A stretch of 47,155 nt of DNA from positions 1 through 47,155 of the forward strand of contig CAIZKO010000058.1 of NCBI GenBank assembly GCA_903933585.1, read 5' to 3'. This stretch comes from an uncultured Actinomycetes bacterium. GTDB taxonomy: Bacteria; Actinomycetota; Actinomycetes; Nanopelagicales; Nanopelagicaceae. The notes below the pieces were generated by a model. That model did not search any database. It saw only the letters and a program-made list of their open reading frames with translations, and was not told the origin of the DNA. Shown one piece after another: positions 19,061-28,652 of this stretch; positions within the stretch are counted from its first letter, which is position 1, and each line of letters opens with the position of its first letter. A program made the position numbers and the translations under genes.

Positions 19061-20629
19061 ATGGAAGCAGATATTGTCGTCGCAGGAGCTGGCCATAACA
19101 GTCTTATTACTGCGTGCTACTTGGCCAAAGCTGGCTTTAGTACCGTGTTGCTTGACGCTCGTTCTATTCCCGGGGGTGGTGCCGCAACCGAAGAATTACT
19201 TGACCCTGGTTTCTTGATCGATACCTGCTCGACTGGCCACACCTTGATTCGTTCAAATCCCTTGTTGCTCAACGATGAACTTGGGCTAATAGGCAAGTAT
19301 GGACTCAAGTACTTTGAGCCAGATCCTGTCGCTCATGTGGCTTTTCCAGATGGAAAGCAGTTCACAATGTATCTCGATTTTGAGAAAACCATTGAAGAGA
19401 TAGCGCGGTTCAGCAAGAAAGATGCTGCTGCGTATCGCCGTATGTCTAAAGAGTACGACACAGTTAAAAGCATATTCACCGCAGCTAATTTTACTCCGGT
19501 TGGTTTTGGACCTTCGCTTGATCAACGTCTAGCTGAACATCCACAAGGAAAGATTTGGGCTCGTCGCCGTGCCATGAGCGCTTGGGACATTATCAAACTC
19601 GAATTCGAAGATAAGCATATTCAAGCCTTCATGCTCTGGATGGCATTCCAAACATTTGTCTGGTACGACCAACCTGGAACTGGAATGTTGGCATACTCCA
19701 TCTTTGCCCGCCAAGCGCGTAGTTGGTCTATCCCTGAAGGCGGTTCGGGACGATTGACTGCGGGACTGGTCGGTTTCCTCGAAGAACATGGTGGAAAAGT
19801 AATTTGCGACAAGGTCGTCTCCAACCTCATTATCGAAGATGGTCGTTGCGTTGGTGTGAAGACATCAGATGGAGATGAGTACCGGGCCAAGAAGGCGGTT
19901 CTATCAACGGTTCATATAAAACACCTCATCGATATGGCTCCAAAGGAGTTGTGGCCGGAAGAGTTCCACTTTGGAGTGGAAACGTACAACGTGGGAATCT
20001 CGGGATTTGCTGCATATTTCACAACGAAGAGCCCGCCGGTCTTTGATACAGAATTAGGCCCGCGCAGTGCAGTATCTGCGGGAGCAGTCGGTTGGCCTGA
20101 AGATATGTTGCAATTGAGCCTCGATATCAAGCTGGGCCGCCACATTACGAATGTACCTTGGATTTTGGTGGCAACCCCAACCCTGGTTGATCCCAACCGG
20201 GCACCTAATGGAGGCCATACGGTTAAATTTTTAAGTGCGCAAAGTTTTGCGCTTCCAGCTGGCTCTGCCGGTTGGGATGTCGTAAAACATGAAGTCGTGG
20301 ACCGTCAGTTGGCATACCTGCGACAATTCATGCCATCGTTTACCGATGACATCATTATTTCGCGCTACGTTAAATCTCCAGAAGATATATGGGCGACCAA
20401 TCGCCACATGATCAATGGGGCTTTCCATGGCGGCGACCGCGGGCCAGCATTCAGTGGTCCGAATCGTCCAGTTCCTGGATGGGCATCGCACCGTATGCCA
20501 ATACCTGGTTTGTATCAAACCGGTGGTACTACTCACCCTGGGGGATCAATTACCGGTGCGCCAGGACGTAACGCCGCGATCGTTATGTTGCAAGATCTGG
20601 GAGTAGATACCGCAGGAATTCTCTCCTAA
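19061..20629 (+). CDS. CrtI/phytoene-desaturase-like NAD(P)/FAD-dependent oxidoreductase
   Basis: MEADIVVAGAGHNSLITACYLAKAGFSTVLLDAR; C-terminal GLYQTGGTTHPGGSITGAPGRNAA. Start at 19061 preferred (AAAGGGG upstream); ORF start 19016 would translate the operator. Confidence 0.85.
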   Translation: MEADIVVAGAGHNSLITACYLAKAGFSTVLLDARSIPGGGAATEELLDPGFLIDTCSTGHTLIRSNPLLLNDELGLIGKYGLKYFEPDPVAHVAFPDGKQFTMYLDFEKTIEEIARFSKKDAAAYRRMSKEYDTVKSIFTAANFTPVGFGPSLDQRLAEHPQGKIWARRRAMSAWDIIKLEFEDKHIQAFMLWMAFQTFVWYDQPGTGMLAYSIFARQARSWSIPEGGSGRLTAGLVGFLEEHGGKVICDKVVSNLIIEDGRCVGVKTSDGDEYRAKKAVLSTVHIKHLIDMAPKELWPEEFHFGVETYNVGISGFAAYFTTKSPPVFDTELGPRSAVSAGAVGWPEDMLQLSLDIKLGRHITNVPWILVATPTLVDPNRAPNGGHTVKFLSAQSFALPAGSAGWDVVKHEVVDRQLAYLRQFMPSFTDDIIISRYVKSPEDIWATNRHMINGAFHGGDRGPAFSGPNRPVPGWASHRMPIPGLYQTGGTTHPGGSITGAPGRNAAIVMLQDLGVDTAGILS

Positions 20630-21588
20630 ATCAGACCAACGCCTTCTAGATCTGCTCTCATCTCGCGCTTTTGCTCATCACTCAAATCAACGAGGGGTGG
20701 GCGTACCCTTCCACCCGACATACCCAAAAGTCCTGACCAATACTTAATGGCAGGAACAGGATTTATGCGATCGCGTTTCCAGCGCCCATGCAGCCACTTT
20801 TCTGTCAAATCCCTAATTGGTTGAATCTCCTGCGAAATTGCCTGCGCTTTTGCGAAGTCACCGGCGAGCGCCGCAGTGGTGTACTCCAACATTGGTTGAC
20901 GGAGCGCTGTTTGAATGAGAAAGGGAGTAGAAGCAGACATATAAACTTTTTGATCATGTCGTTGCATATTCTCCAGCCAATCTGCCTCACTTGGTTCGCA
21001 GACCATGATTCTGTCGCCTACCTTATCAAGCACCTCTAGGTAGCGGTCGTGCCCATGTCCCATCTTTATTCCACAAACGTTTTCTACATCAGCCAGTTCA
21101 TTTATCAGTGAGAGTGGGAGTGAAACACCCGAGTAGTTTGTATCAAAGAGCCAGACTCCGATGTCGACGGCCTCTAGAACCTCCAAAAACCAACGTTTTA
21201 GGCCCTCTTCAGAGGCTTGCGGGTAGACAGGGTTGATCACCACAACGAAGTCTGCCCCGGCATCTTGAGCGTGACGAGTTAACTCAATAGTTTCACGCGC
21301 CGAGGGAGACCCTGTGTGGGCTAGGACGGGAATTCGCCCGCGGGTATTTTCGACAATTACCTCTACCGCGCGTTTGCGTTCTTCCAGGGTTAGGGCCCAG
21401 AACTCACCCATAACACCCGTACAGAAGACTCCATCAATCTTTAAATCATCAACCAAGATATCAATATCGCGCATCAACGCATCTTCATCAAGGAGATCAT
21501 CAATGGTAAAGGGAGTCGTCATAGCCGCCCACAATCCGTGGAATGAAGAGCGTGCAGCTGCTTTGGAATCTTCTCGCGCGTAATTCAT
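20626..21588 (-). CDS. Dihydrodipicolinate synthase/N-acetylneuraminate lyase family aldolase
   Basis: GLWAAMTTPF, VLAHTGSPSARETIELTRHAQDAGAD, NPVYP tyrosine, CGIKMGH Schiff-base lysine. Convergent with the FAD gene (stop codons overlap). Confidence 0.85.
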   Translation of the reverse strand: MNYAREDSKAAARSSFHGLWAAMTTPFTIDDLLDEDALMRDIDILVDDLKIDGVFCTGVMGEFWALTLEERKRAVEVIVENTRGRIPVLAHTGSPSARETIELTRHAQDAGADFVVVINPVYPQASEEGLKRWFLEVLEAVDIGVWLFDTNYSGVSLPLSLINELADVENVCGIKMGHGHDRYLEVLDKVGDRIMVCEPSEADWLENMQRHDQKVYMSASTPFLIQTALRQPMLEYTTAALAGDFAKAQAISQEIQPIRDLTEKWLHGRWKRDRINPVPAIKYWSGLLGMSGGRVRPPLVDLSDEQKREMRADLEGVGLI

Positions 21589-21597
21589 CTTTTCCCC

Positions 21598-22662
21598 TTA
21601 GAAAGCTGAACTTAACCAATCGGCGATCGCTGGACGAGCTTTGTACCAAATATTGTTTACAATGTGAACGCCATCTTCAAAGAGCATTGTCGTGCTTGGG
21701 CCTTGAATCTCTTCTGCTATGAGTTCTGCCTTTGTTGCTGGCGACCATGGGTCGAGCCCACCAAAGACTTGTAGAACCGGAACTCTGACATCCTTTAGAA
21801 CCCCGGAAAGTGTTATGGATTCCATCATGGCAGCAGGATCGGCTCCCAAGTATTGGTATTGCCCTGTACTGGTTAGGCGCTCCATCCCCGCAAAGCGGCC
21901 CGCTGGCGAATACCAACTCGAAACTGAAACCAACGCTTTGATGCGCTTATCAATTGCGGCAGCCCTAAAGGAGAAGAGGCCACCATAAGAAATTCCACAC
22001 ATCGCTAATCGATCTCTATCGATATCAGAGCGTTTAACAAGAGAATCAATCATGGCAACAATCGCCTTTTCATAATCGGGGCGCATCTTCATCGTGAGAC
22101 TGACCTCGCCCTGACCTGGACCATCAAAAGCTGCAATCGCCATACCGCGACGTAAAATGTGTTGGGCTAGATCGTAAAGTTCCTCTTTAGTGGAATCTGC
22201 TCCGGGCACTATGAGAACAATTGGTGGATTATCTACGCCCAGCGGCTTTTGCAGGTAACCATTAAGCGTGGTGCCATCAAAGGGCACCTCCAGAATTTCC
22301 ATCGTGGGCTGCAGCAAAGGCGCTGCCTTTGCCCAGACTGCTCCCATCGCTTTGAGCCCAGCCTTGAATTGAGGTTGATCGTGGGTGAACATGAAAGTAG
22401 CCCAGTGATAAATGAGACCAGCGCGAACATAGGCCTCTCCTGCTGTTATTGAATGACCAGCTAAGAGCGCGCGATCTCCCCGTGCTTCATGTTCTGCTGC
22501 TAGCAGGCTCCACTTTAAACACCATTGTTCGTAATCTGTTATTTCGGCCTTGAGTTTTTCAAACTCCCAAGGCGAGACAGAGTTAGACAAAATCCGCCAG
22601 GTGAATCGCCGATACATCGACTCCAAGCGCTCATCATCAACCGTTGGATCTCCTGGCGTCAT
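21598..22662 (-). CDS. alpha/beta hydrolase, DHPON-hydrolase/Ayg1-like (paralog 2)
   Basis: VPFDGTTLNGYLQKP, VPGADSTKEELYD, GISYGG nucleophile, GGLDPWSP, DGVH. Confidence 0.83.
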   Translation of the reverse strand: MTPGDPTVDDERLESMYRRFTWRILSNSVSPWEFEKLKAEITDYEQWCLKWSLLAAEHEARGDRALLAGHSITAGEAYVRAGLIYHWATFMFTHDQPQFKAGLKAMGAVWAKAAPLLQPTMEILEVPFDGTTLNGYLQKPLGVDNPPIVLIVPGADSTKEELYDLAQHILRRGMAIAAFDGPGQGEVSLTMKMRPDYEKAIVAMIDSLVKRSDIDRDRLAMCGISYGGLFSFRAAAIDKRIKALVSVSSWYSPAGRFAGMERLTSTGQYQYLGADPAAMMESITLSGVLKDVRVPVLQVFGGLDPWSPATKAELIAEEIQGPSTTMLFEDGVHIVNNIWYKARPAIADWLSSAF

Positions 22663-22717
22663 TACACCGCTCCCATCTCAACCGTTGAGCTCTCTTTATT
22701 ATTGAGTTAAATTGAAA

Positions 22718-23437
22718 TTACTCCGTTTGCGTACTGCCACCCAGATAAAGAACCTTCATTTGCGGATTCTCTAAGATCTCTTTTCCAGTGCCTGTAAGTC
22801 TGACTCTTCCCGCTTCCAGCACTACACCGTGAGTGGCAAGGCCAAGACCAGCACGCACATTTTGCTCAACCAGCAACACGGTGCGACCGTGTTCACGCAT
22901 CTGTCGTACATAGCCATACATTGCGGCGGCAGCTTTTGGTTCAAGTCCCATCGACGGTTCATCGAGCACAACTAGCGCGGGATCCAACATCAAAGCGCGC
23001 GCAAATTCAACGGTGCGCTGTTGTCCCCCCGAGAGAGATCCTGCCTTATCCTTCAAGCGATCCTTCACCATGGGGAACTGATCCAAAATTTCATTGAAGC
23101 GCTGTTGCACAATCTTCTGATCGTTTATTAAGAATGCACCGAGTTCAATATTCTCGCGCACTGTCAGGTCAGGGAACAAACTACGTGCCTGCATAACTTG
23201 AACGATTCCACCTTTAAGGATAGCTTGTGGAGATTTTCCGGCGATTGATTCGCCTTGAAAAGTAACGCTACCTAAGCGAGGGACTAGAAGCCCACTCACA
23301 ACCTTCAGAAGCGTTGATTTTCCAGCACCATTAGGTCCAACTACACAGGTGATAGAGCCTTTTTCAACAGTTAGGTCAACGCCACGAAGGATGTCGCCCC
23401 CGCCGTAACCTGCAAAAACTCCACTAAGGGTAAGCAC
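22718..23437 (-). CDS. livF: Branched-chain amino acid-type ABC transporter ATP-binding protein (LivF-like)
   Basis: Walker A GPNGAGKST, LSGGQQR, VVLDEPSMGL. Confidence 0.85.
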   Translation of the reverse strand: MLTLSGVFAGYGGGDILRGVDLTVEKGSITCVVGPNGAGKSTLLKVVSGLLVPRLGSVTFQGESIAGKSPQAILKGGIVQVMQARSLFPDLTVRENIELGAFLINDQKIVQQRFNEILDQFPMVKDRLKDKAGSLSGGQQRTVEFARALMLDPALVVLDEPSMGLEPKAAAAMYGYVRQMREHGRTVLLVEQNVRAGLGLATHGVVLEAGRVRLTGTGKEILENPQMKVLYLGGSTQTE

Positions 23438-23438
23438 C

Positions 23439-24188
23439 TTAATTAACCTCCGTCATATCTGTACCCAAGTACGCCTCAAGAACCGCTGGGTCATTGCGAA
23501 CAATCTCTGGTTTGCCTTCAAGAAGTGCGCTTCCCTGGTGCATAACCGAGACTTGATCGCAGATTCCCATGACGAATTCCATATCGTGTTCAACGATAAT
23601 AAATGTAACTCCGGTCTTGTTTAACTCCTTGATCCGTCCACCCAGGTGTTTTAACAAGGTGGGATTAACTCCACCGGCAGGCTCATCGAGCAACATAACC
23701 TTAGGTTCAGCCACCATGATGAAGGCAAACTCCAACAACTTTTGTTGGCCGTATGACAAGCTACCTGCTGGTTCGCGAGAAAGCTTGGTTAACCCAACGA
23801 AATCTAGACTTTCAAGTGCTCTTGCGCGTTCATCCGGTTGAGACCATTGACGCATCTGAGCAACAAGGCCCTTACGTTGTGCGGCAATATGAACGTTTTC
23901 AATCACGGTCAACCGAGGAAAAATCCTCGTCAACTGAAAGGTACGACCAATACCCGCCGCGAAAACTTCATCCGGTGTGGAGTTCGTTATGTCTTTACCT
24001 CTGAAAGTTACCTTGCCAGAGTCTGGAGTTTCATAACCTGTCATGACATTAAATAACGTGGTTTTGCCCGAACCGTTAGGCCCGATCAAACCATTAATGG
24101 CGCCCTCTTGGAAATTCATGGTGCAGTTCCTAAGAGCCTGAATTCCGCCGTAATTCTTAACTATGCCTTCTACTCCTAGAAGTGTCAT
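23439..24188 (-). CDS. livG: Branched-chain amino acid-type ABC transporter ATP-binding protein (LivG-like)
   Basis: GPNGSGKTT, LSYGQQK, LLDEPAGGVNP; IEHD-type EHDMEFVM. Confidence 0.85.
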   Translation of the reverse strand: MTLLGVEGIVKNYGGIQALRNCTMNFQEGAINGLIGPNGSGKTTLFNVMTGYETPDSGKVTFRGKDITNSTPDEVFAAGIGRTFQLTRIFPRLTVIENVHIAAQRKGLVAQMRQWSQPDERARALESLDFVGLTKLSREPAGSLSYGQQKLLEFAFIMVAEPKVMLLDEPAGGVNPTLLKHLGGRIKELNKTGVTFIIVEHDMEFVMGICDQVSVMHQGSALLEGKPEIVRNDPAVLEAYLGTDMTEVN

Positions 24189-25255
24189 TTGTGAGCACCC
24201 GCCTCTGCTGGACCCTCTAATTCGGAGTCAAGTATTCGTTGTTCCTTACGGACTACATGTGATCGCCATTTATCGGAAATTGCGGGAACCACACCGCCCG
24301 GTAGCAAGCGCAAAATCAGAATGAAGAGAGCTCCATATACGATCAGGAAGACGTTTGCTCCGCCAAATGTGATTAAGAAGTATTGCTGTGCGCCAGAGAT
24401 TATCAACGCTCCCAGCGATGGTCCCAAGATTGTTCCGAGTCCACCTGCGAAGGCCATGATCGAAAGTTCAAGGTCGAAGGCAGGATCGAAGGAGAATTGT
24501 GGGTAAACAGATCCAACAAACATTGCATACATGCAACCCGCGGCACCTAAGAAGATAGCCGAGATAACAAATGCTGTGAGCTTGGAATTTCTGGTGTTGA
24601 TTCCCAGGCTGCGCGCGCGATCTTCATCGTCGCGGATAGCCAACAAACTTAAACCGAACTTCGATCGGCGAATCATAAATGAGGTCACGATCGCGATTAT
24701 TGCCAAGAAGAGCCCCACATAATAGTAAGGAAGATTAAAGATCGATCCATCCCAAGGTGGTTGTGAAACCTCAAGACCCTGTGATCCACCAGTCCAACCC
24801 CGCAGGTTATAAGCGAAGAGTTGGAAGATAAACATCAGCGCGATAGTCAGAACAATAAAGGTGTGCTTACGAACCCGCAGCACAATTAACCCAATGGGGA
24901 TTGCCGCCAGGCCAGCCAGGAACATCGAAACTGGGATAAGAAGGAAGGTCTCCCACCCTGGTGGAATCTGCCAATACGAAGCAAGCATTGCAGTTGCATA
25001 CTGTCCAATGCCGAAGAAGACTGCGTGGCCCAGCGCGATATAGCCGGTATAGCCCGAGAAGATATTCCATCCGGTTACTGCCATTAAGAAAATCATGGCG
25101 AAGACACCAATGGTTGAAATGGTTGGGTTATTGAAAACCAGCGGGAAGATAACTAGCACCAAGAATCCCACGGTGAGCGCTCCATAACGAATCGCTTTTG
25201 GTACCTCGTAGGATGGTGGAGTCGGGCGCTGACTGATCGTCGTATCGGTACTCAC
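24185..25255 (-). CDS. livM: Branched-chain amino acid-type ABC permease (LivM-like)
   Basis: YIALGHAVFFGIGQYATAML, SKFGLSLLAIRDDEDRARSLGINTRNSKLTAFVISA. Confidence 0.85.
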   Translation of the reverse strand: MSTDTTISQRPTPPSYEVPKAIRYGALTVGFLVLVIFPLVFNNPTISTIGVFAMIFLMAVTGWNIFSGYTGYIALGHAVFFGIGQYATAMLASYWQIPPGWETFLLIPVSMFLAGLAAIPIGLIVLRVRKHTFIVLTIALMFIFQLFAYNLRGWTGGSQGLEVSQPPWDGSIFNLPYYYVGLFLAIIAIVTSFMIRRSKFGLSLLAIRDDEDRARSLGINTRNSKLTAFVISAIFLGAAGCMYAMFVGSVYPQFSFDPAFDLELSIMAFAGGLGTILGPSLGALIISGAQQYFLITFGGANVFLIVYGALFILILRLLPGGVVPAISDKWRSHVVRKEQRILDSELEGPAEAGAHK

Positions 25256-26124
25256 TGAGCTCGTACTCCCTTTTTACCAAATAGACCCTGAGGTCTAACC
25301 AATAGGACCAACATCAAAATCATGTAGAAAGCTGTTGAACCCCAGACTGGAGACCAGACAACTGCGACCACATCTTGAATCACCAACATGAAGATGGCCG
25401 CGACTAGTGCACCACCTACGCTGCCAAAGCCGCCCAAAATCACGATCACTAAGAGTCGAGAAATAATGTCGTACGAACTAGATGCATTGAACGCATTGGT
25501 TGTTCCAAAGATCATTCCACCGATTGCAGCAAGACCGATACCTATGCCCAAGGTAATCATGGAGACTCGATCGGTATCGATTCCAACTAGACGAGCAGCA
25601 ACCGGGTTTTGCATTGAAGCGCGCAATGAACGTCCGAATTTGGTGCGATAGGTAACTAAGTATAAACAACTGAGTAAAAATGCACTCAGCAAGAAGGAGA
25701 GGACATAAATCAACGGAAAATTGAGTTTTCCGATACGTAGCGAATTGTTGATGTACGAAGCATGGATCTGTACAAAACCACTGTTATAACAAATATCCAG
25801 TATGCCTTCAATCAAAGTGGCAACTGCAAACATTGTCAGAAGCGACATCACGACTTTATTTGTCTTAATCGGCTTAATGAGGAAAACATAAATGAACATG
25901 CCCAAAGCGGTCATCAAAGGAGTCGTGAAGATCAACGACACAAATGGATCTATATGGAAATGTGTAGTAATTGAGTAGCTGAGATAAGCGCCTAAAACAA
26001 TGAGAGCGCCGATTGCAAAATTCACGATATCCATTACGCCAAAGACCAGGGTAAGTCCTGCCGCCATCAAGGCGTAAAATCCGCCGACGAGCACTCCTTC
26101 AATAATTGCCTGTAAAACTAACAC
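25252..26124 (-). CDS. livH: Branched-chain amino acid-type ABC permease (LivH-like)
   Basis: IEGVLVGGFYALMAAGLTLVFGVMDIVNFAIGALIVLGAY; FGRSLRASMQNPVAARLVGIDT. Confidence 0.87.
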   Translation of the reverse strand: MLVLQAIIEGVLVGGFYALMAAGLTLVFGVMDIVNFAIGALIVLGAYLSYSITTHFHIDPFVSLIFTTPLMTALGMFIYVFLIKPIKTNKVVMSLLTMFAVATLIEGILDICYNSGFVQIHASYINNSLRIGKLNFPLIYVLSFLLSAFLLSCLYLVTYRTKFGRSLRASMQNPVAARLVGIDTDRVSMITLGIGIGLAAIGGMIFGTTNAFNASSSYDIISRLLVIVILGGFGSVGGALVAAIFMLVIQDVVAVVWSPVWGSTAFYMILMLVLLVRPQGLFGKKGVRAQ

Positions 26125-26165
26125 GCTAGTACGCCTCCCAATGTTGGTATCTCGCTATTTAGTAA

Positions 26166-26195
26166 AACAGGGCGGACTTTAGAGCCCGCCCTGTT
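26166..26195 (-). terminator. Intrinsic terminator/attenuator between the solute-binding-protein gene and livH
   Basis: Minus strand AACAGGGCGG-GCTCTAAAGT-CCGCCCTGTT followed by TT: 10-bp perfect stem with 3' TTTTACT tract. Confidence 0.8.
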
Positions 26196-26209
26196 CCGGC
26201 AATTACTAC

Positions 26210-27466
26210 TTACATGCCTGGTGTAGTTCCCCAAGCCGGACGTAGCGTCTCGATTGGTGAAACCTTGTCAGGACCTCCTAGAGGCAATACAGGAACATAT
26301 TGACCCTTCTGCCATTGGAAGACATAAGGAGCGGCACCAGAATTCTCGCCATCTGGCGCGAACTGAACTGGACCTTGAACACTCGTGAACTTAGCTCCAG
26401 AGTGTAAATATGCCTGCAATTTAACATTGCTGGTGGAACCAACCTTGTTAACTGCTTGTGCAAGAACCTGTCCTGCAGCAAATGCCTCTGGCACGTCGGC
26501 ATTAATTGCGTTGATATCTCCACCATAGGTCTTGATATAAAGAGCAACCATGTCCTTGTTACCAGGGTAGTTCGATGTTGGAATCCACGTATTTGGAACC
26601 ATGATTCCTTCAGTGTTAGTAATACCCACGCTCTTGGTGAAATCAGCGCCCTGATCGGGACCTGAAGCCAGGATGAGCTGTTCTGGGTTGTACTTAGCCT
26701 GAATGAAGTTTTGGATCATTGAATAACCATCAGGTGGCATCGTTCCCAAAATCGCGATCTTTGCACCTGAAGCGGCTACAGCCGATGCGATAGGTGAGAA
26801 GTCTGTTGTCTCGGCTGGGTACACCTTGTAGACGGCGTCAGTGAAGCCCTTCTTATCAAGGTATGCCTTTGCGAAGTCCACCATTGGTTGAATAAATGGA
26901 TCATCCATCGTTGCGTATGCAATTGGCTGTGGCTTCTGTGTTGCAGCCAACCACTTTGCATATGTAACAAGCTGATACGTTGCTGATGCAGAAACGTCAA
27001 AGACGTTCTTCAGGCCACGTGAGAAGACGGATGGTCCGCCGCCGATACCTTCGAGCATTACATAGTGATAACGATTTGCAATGTCAGAGGCTGGCTTGGT
27101 CAACTTGGTTGAGTAGGGTCCGAGGACGAAATCAACCTTGTCGGATGTAATAAATTTTTGATAGTTGGTTACAACTTGTGTTGGACTTGAGGCATCTGAC
27201 AAGAACTTCAAGACGACTGGACGTCCCAGAATTCCGCCGTGCGCGTTCTGCCAGGTGGCCCAAATTTTGTAACCTTGCTGGGTTGCTTTTCCGTCACCGG
27301 AGAAGTCGCCAGATAGTGAAACTGAGATACCGATTGTGATCGGCTTTGGAGCGGCCGTCGCGTTAGGGACTGCAAGCCCCGTAACAGCTAATGCCACAGC
27401 GCTAAGAGCCGCGCCGAGTTGAACTTTGTGTCGGCTGGCTACGCTGCCGAACCTAGAAATGTGCAT
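26210..27466 (-). CDS. ABC transporter substrate-binding protein, branched-chain amino acid family (Peripla_BP_6-like)
   Basis: Signal peptide AALSAVALAVTGLAVPNATAA then PITIGISVSLSGDFSGDGKATQQGYKIWATWQNAHGGILGRPV. Confidence 0.88.
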   Translation of the reverse strand: MHISRFGSVASRHKVQLGAALSAVALAVTGLAVPNATAAPKPITIGISVSLSGDFSGDGKATQQGYKIWATWQNAHGGILGRPVVLKFLSDASSPTQVVTNYQKFITSDKVDFVLGPYSTKLTKPASDIANRYHYVMLEGIGGGPSVFSRGLKNVFDVSASATYQLVTYAKWLAATQKPQPIAYATMDDPFIQPMVDFAKAYLDKKGFTDAVYKVYPAETTDFSPIASAVAASGAKIAILGTMPPDGYSMIQNFIQAKYNPEQLILASGPDQGADFTKSVGITNTEGIMVPNTWIPTSNYPGNKDMVALYIKTYGGDINAINADVPEAFAAGQVLAQAVNKVGSTSNVKLQAYLHSGAKFTSVQGPVQFAPDGENSGAAPYVFQWQKGQYVPVLPLGGPDKVSPIETLRPAWGTTPGM

Positions 27467-27509
27467 TCTCTTCCTCTCGGTTAGTCACGATGTGCTTCCG
27501 GGTAATGTC

Positions 27510-27523
27510 CGCAATCGTTTGCA
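27510..27523. promoter_or_regulatory. Putative LacI-family operator O3 (CGCAATCGTTTGCA)
   Basis: 12/14 match to palindrome; about 43 nt upstream of the transporter operon start. Minus-strand promoter TTGACT (27549-27554)-N17-TAACTT (27526-27531) directly precedes it. Confidence 0.75.
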
Positions 27524-27593
27524 GAAAGTTATACCCGTCATCTACCTAAGTCAATGGATTTCTCTCTTTTTAATTACAACGTTTTGGTTGCGC

Positions 27594-28652
27594 TTATAGG
27601 AGGACGATGGGGCGGATTACCTGCTTAGACTCCAGCGCTGCGAAGGCCTCATCGATCTGATCCAGGCTGTATTGGAAGGTGGTGAGGGGTTCGGTCTTTA
27701 TAGCGCCTGAAGCCATCAGCGCAATGGTCGCCGGGTAGCAATTTGGGCTGGATCGGACTCCTAAGAGGTCAATCTCATCCAGTGCGAGCAGGTCGATCGG
27801 TAGCGTCGCTGTTTTCCCCCCGGTCAAACCCAGCATGGCGATCTTGCCGCCGCGGCGAGTTGAGCGGAAAAGTTGTTCGACAACGGCTGGGTTGCCGCTG
27901 CAGTCGAAGACGTAATCAACCCCACGTCCATTGGTCATGCGCCTAATTTCTACTATTGGATCGCTCTTTTCATAATCTACGACCGCATCACAACCGAGTT
28001 CTAACGCTGTTTCGAGCCTGGCCCCACGGCCCACAACGATCACTTGGGTAGCCCCTGCAGCGCGAGCCACCTGCAGCATTAAGAGTCCAAGCAAGCCTGG
28101 GCCAAAAACGGCGACGGTCGAACCTGGACGGATATCTGCTCGTCGTCCAGCGTGCACGGTCAGCGCGGCTTGATTTACCAGCGCCCCTGCAAGGTCGGAG
28201 ACTGAATCGGGAATCTTATGAACGGCTACCGCAGGACGAGCTGCAAATTCTGCAAGTGCACCCGGTGCAGTATGCCCATACAACTTAAATCCAGGATCGC
28301 GGACTCGTTCACAGAGGTTGTAACGCCCCTGGCGACACATCGGACAAGCAGAGCATCCTGCATGGTTCTCTGCAACGACTCTATCCCCGACTGCGAGACC
28401 ACTTTTTTCAGTGCCTGCTCCCAGCTTTACAATGGTCCCGGACCATTCATGCCCCAAGATGAAGGGCATGCTCGGAGGCCACGTTCCCTTGAATCCGCCG
28501 TTGACGATCTTCAAATCGGTGCCACACATTCCACAGGCATTTACCCGGCAAAGAACTTCGCCGTATTCAAGATCCGGAATAGGAACATCCACGACAGAGA
28601 GCGAACCAAAATCGGCTAAAACTGCGGCCCGCATGGTCTTTGCGTCAGTCAT
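27594..28652 (-). CDS. Zinc-dependent MDR alcohol dehydrogenase
   Basis: CGMCGTDLKIV, GHEWSGTI, CSACPMCRQGRYNLCE structural-zinc cysteines. Start at ATG 28652 forms a TAATG overlap with the upstream stop. Confidence 0.88.
   Translation of the reverse strand: MTDAKTMRAAVLADFGSLSVVDVPIPDLEYGEVLCRVNACGMCGTDLKIVNGGFKGTWPPSMPFILGHEWSGTIVKLGAGTEKSGLAVGDRVVAENHAGCSACPMCRQGRYNLCERVRDPGFKLYGHTAPGALAEFAARPAVAVHKIPDSVSDLAGALVNQAALTVHAGRRADIRPGSTVAVFGPGLLGLLMLQVARAAGATQVIVVGRGARLETALELGCDAVVDYEKSDPIVEIRRMTNGRGVDYVFDCSGNPAVVEQLFRSTRRGGKIAMLGLTGGKTATLPIDLLALDEIDLLGVRSSPNCYPATIALMASGAIKTEPLTTFQYSLDQIDEAFAALESKQVIRPIVLL

Noticed and set aside
19061-20629. Carotenoid/natural-product biosynthesis based on the CrtI-like protein
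   Set aside because: No phytoene synthase, prenyltransferase, PKS or NRPS in the window; CrtI-like flavoproteins are common in catabolic contexts.
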